Position numbers and translations under genes: made by a program. Below the pieces are notes generated by a model that ran no database searches, was not told the origin of the DNA, and saw only the letters and a list, made by a program, of their open reading frames with translations. From Clostridiales bacterium (GTDB taxonomy: Bacteria; Bacillota; Clostridia; Oscillospirales; Acutalibacteraceae), in the NCBI GenBank assembly GCA_012728445.1, contig JAAYFA010000185.1:1-7894 (forward strand): a stretch of 7,894 bases of DNA, in the 5' to 3' direction. Each line of letters starts with the position of its first letter. The stretch's first letter is position 1. This document shows, in pieces, positions 6,255-7,894 of the stretch.

Positions 6255-7894
6255 TTGGGTTATACTATCAGTCAAAAGATTATTAAAAATCATTTGCTTT
6301 CCGGCGATTTAATCGCAGGAAAAGAAGTCGGTATAAAAATCGATCAAACACTTACGCAAGATGCAACAGGGACCATGGCTTACCTTGAGTTTGAGGCGAT
6401 GGGTATTGAGCGGGTTAAAACCGAATTGTCTGTCGCTTATATTGATCACAATACCCTTCAGTCCGGGTTTGAAAATGCGGACGACCACAAATTCATTCAA
6501 AGTGTTGCTAAAAAACGCGGCATTGTCTTTTCTCGACCGGGGAATGGAATTTGCCACCAGGTGCATCTGGAACGTTTTGGTGTACCCGGAAAAACGCTCA
6601 TAGGGTCGGACAGTCACACACCAACCTGCGGTGGCATTGGTATGCTGGCAATCGGTGCCGGCGGTCTTGATGTTGCGGTGGCAATGGGCGGCGGCGCATA
6701 TTTCATTAACATGCCCGAAACGATTTTGATCAAGCTAAACGGTAAATTGAGACCTTGGGTTTCCGCCAAAGACATTATCCTTGAAATCTTACGCATCTTA
6801 ACCGTAAAAGGCGGTGTCAACAAAATAATCGAGTACGCAGGCGATGGCATAAACTCACTTTCTGTTCCCGAAAGAGCGACGATAACAAATATGGGTGCAG
6901 AACTTGGCGCAACGACTTCCATATTCCCGTCCGACTCCGTTACAAAGAGTTTTTTAAAAGCGCAAGGGCGCGAGCAGGACTGGAGCGCATTGACAGCTGA
7001 TGAGGACGCCGTATATGCAAAGCAGTATACCCTTGATTTAGATACACTTGTTCCAATGGCTGCCATGCCTCACATGCCCGACAACGTCAAAGCCATTGAA
7101 GAAATTGACAAACTTAAGATTGATCAAGTTTGCATAGGCTCCTGCACGAACTCATCTTTGCAAGATATGATGAAAGTTGCATCTGTTTTGAAAGACCATA
7201 AAATTCATCCCGATGTCAGTTTGACCATTTCTCCGGGCTCTATGCAGGTTCTTAACATGTTGTCGCTAAACGGAGCACTTTCCGAAATGATCACCGCAGG
7301 GGCTAGAATTCTGGAATCGGCATGCGGCCCTTGTATTGGCATGGGCCAGTCGCCCGGTTCCGGTGCAGTTTCATTGAGAACGTTTAATAGGAACTTCGAA
7401 GGACGATCGGGAACCTCAGATGCCGGCATTTACCTTGTTAGCCCCGAAACAGCGGCCGCATCCGCATTAACCGGCTACTTGACAGATCCCAGAACGCTTG
7501 GTGATGCACGAGAAATTGCGCTGCCGAACAGCTTTATCATTAACGACAACTTAATTGAATTGCCGGCAACCGAACAAGAAGCAGGAAGCTTGCAAATTTC
7601 TTATGGCCCAAATATAAAGCCGTTCCCTAAAACCTCTCCCCTTGGCACCGATATTAAAGCAAAAGTGGTGTTAAAGGTTGGTGACAATATTACAACCGAC
7701 CACATTATGCCGGCCGGCGCAAAAATTCTTCCTTACCGCTCCAACATTCCGTTTCTTTCCGAGTTTTGCTTTAAGCAGGTGAAAGATGATTTTGCCGCTT
7801 GTTGCAAAGCGGCAGGCAGTGGAATTATAATCGGCGGTGCAAATTACGGCCAAGGCTCTTCGAGGGAGCATGCTGCACTTGTTCCGCTTTACCT
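6255..7894 (+). CDS. Aconitate hydratase (aconitase), single-chain short type, 3' end outside window
   Basis: The frame opens with TTG at 6255 and stays open for 546 codons to the window edge. Conserved blocks in order: TQDATGTMAYLEFEAMG at 34-50, DHNTLQ at 64-69, GNGICHQVHLERFG at 97-109, GSDSHTPTCGG at 117-127, ERATITNMGAELGATTSIFP around 206-225, the 4Fe-4S ligands C297 (GSCTNSS) and C357/C360 (ACGPCIGMG), substrate-binding FNRNFEGRSG at 377-386, TTDHIMPAG at 480-488, and YGQGSSREHAA at 531-541 from the swivel domain. All catalytic signatures seen are intact. The enzyme interconverts citrate and isocitrate through cis-aconitate in the cytoplasm. The sequence resembles the roughly 640-residue 'putative aconitate hydratase' family (TIGR01342) rather than the ~890-residue AcnA; about 95 residues should lie beyond the window. 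It is transcribed divergently from ftsK. A homoaconitase or isopropylmalate isomerase function is less likely, since the visible domains 1-3 and swivel domain are on one chain and the blocks match aconitase. The symbol is left blank because the acn naming of this subfamily varies. Confidence 0.95.
   Translation, partial: MGYTISQKIIKNHLLSGDLIAGKEVGIKIDQTLTQDATGTMAYLEFEAMGIERVKTELSVAYIDHNTLQSGFENADDHKFIQSVAKKRGIVFSRPGNGICHQVHLERFGVPGKTLIGSDSHTPTCGGIGMLAIGAGGLDVAVAMGGGAYFINMPETILIKLNGKLRPWVSAKDIILEILRILTVKGGVNKIIEYAGDGINSLSVPERATITNMGAELGATTSIFPSDSVTKSFLKAQGREQDWSALTADEDAVYAKQYTLDLDTLVPMAAMPHMPDNVKAIEEIDKLKIDQVCIGSCTNSSLQDMMKVASVLKDHKIHPDVSLTISPGSMQVLNMLSLNGALSEMITAGARILESACGPCIGMGQSPGSGAVSLRTFNRNFEGRSGTSDAGIYLVSPETAAASALTGYLTDPRTLGDAREIALPNSFIINDNLIELPATEQEAGSLQISYGPNIKPFPKTSPLGTDIKAKVVLKVGDNITTDHIMPAGAKILPYRSNIPFLSEFCFKQVKDDFAACCKAAGSGIIIGGANYGQGSSREHAALVPLY

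Noticed and set aside
6614..7066. 150-codon minus-strand open frame within the aconitase gene.
   Set aside because: The plus strand there encodes conserved aconitase blocks without a break, so the antisense frame is a by-product of codon use.

Overview
This window looks like ordinary chromosomal housekeeping DNA from a low-to-moderate GC Gram-positive bacterium, probably an anaerobic member of the Clostridia. That assignment is inferred from gene content and order, AT-rich spacers, strong AGGAGG/GGAGG ribosome binding sites, TTG and GTG starts, the SpoIIIE/FtsK form, a stand-alone ComEC-like hydrolase paired with a DUF3006 protein, and a short 'putative-type' single-chain aconitase. No species can be named. 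I see no phage, transposon, CRISPR, tRNA or rRNA.

Layout. Positions 1-195 (minus) hold the N-terminal 65 codons of a methylenetetrahydrofolate reductase (MetF) that runs off the left edge, with its own SD and a plausible promoter. The 217-bp spacer 196-412 follows. Positions 413-6007 hold a tightly packed minus-strand operon read right to left: ftsK/spoIIIE (6007-3485), a YgiQ-family radical SAM gene (3483-1601), a ComEC-like metallo-beta-lactamase-fold hydrolase (1601-660) and a small DUF3006 protein (649-413). Junctions are 1 to 10 nt apart or overlap by one base, so the four genes are probably one transcript with coupled translation. A 247-bp AT-rich divergent spacer (6008-6254) separates this operon from a plus-strand aconitase gene that starts with TTG at 6255 and runs off the right edge after 546 codons.

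Two sequence lesions stand out. The ygiQ gene is split into two frames at an A5 run (2359-2363); one missing A explains the split. Immediately downstream, the hydrolase has a perfect AGGAGG and a TAATC junction where TAATG is expected: the codon that would make a clean N-terminal membrane segment is ATC, not ATG. Either the strain or assembly carries two nearby errors, or these are real mutations or an unusual initiation codon.

Functionally, MetF (C1 metabolism and methionine) and aconitase (citrate/isocitrate) are central metabolism. FtsK moves DNA at the division septum, YgiQ is a radical SAM enzyme of unknown substrate, and the hydrolase plus DUF3006 pair is a common but poorly understood neighbour set probably acting at the cell surface. 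I did not find a convincing previously undescribed system; the findings are local anomalies and candidate regulatory signals.
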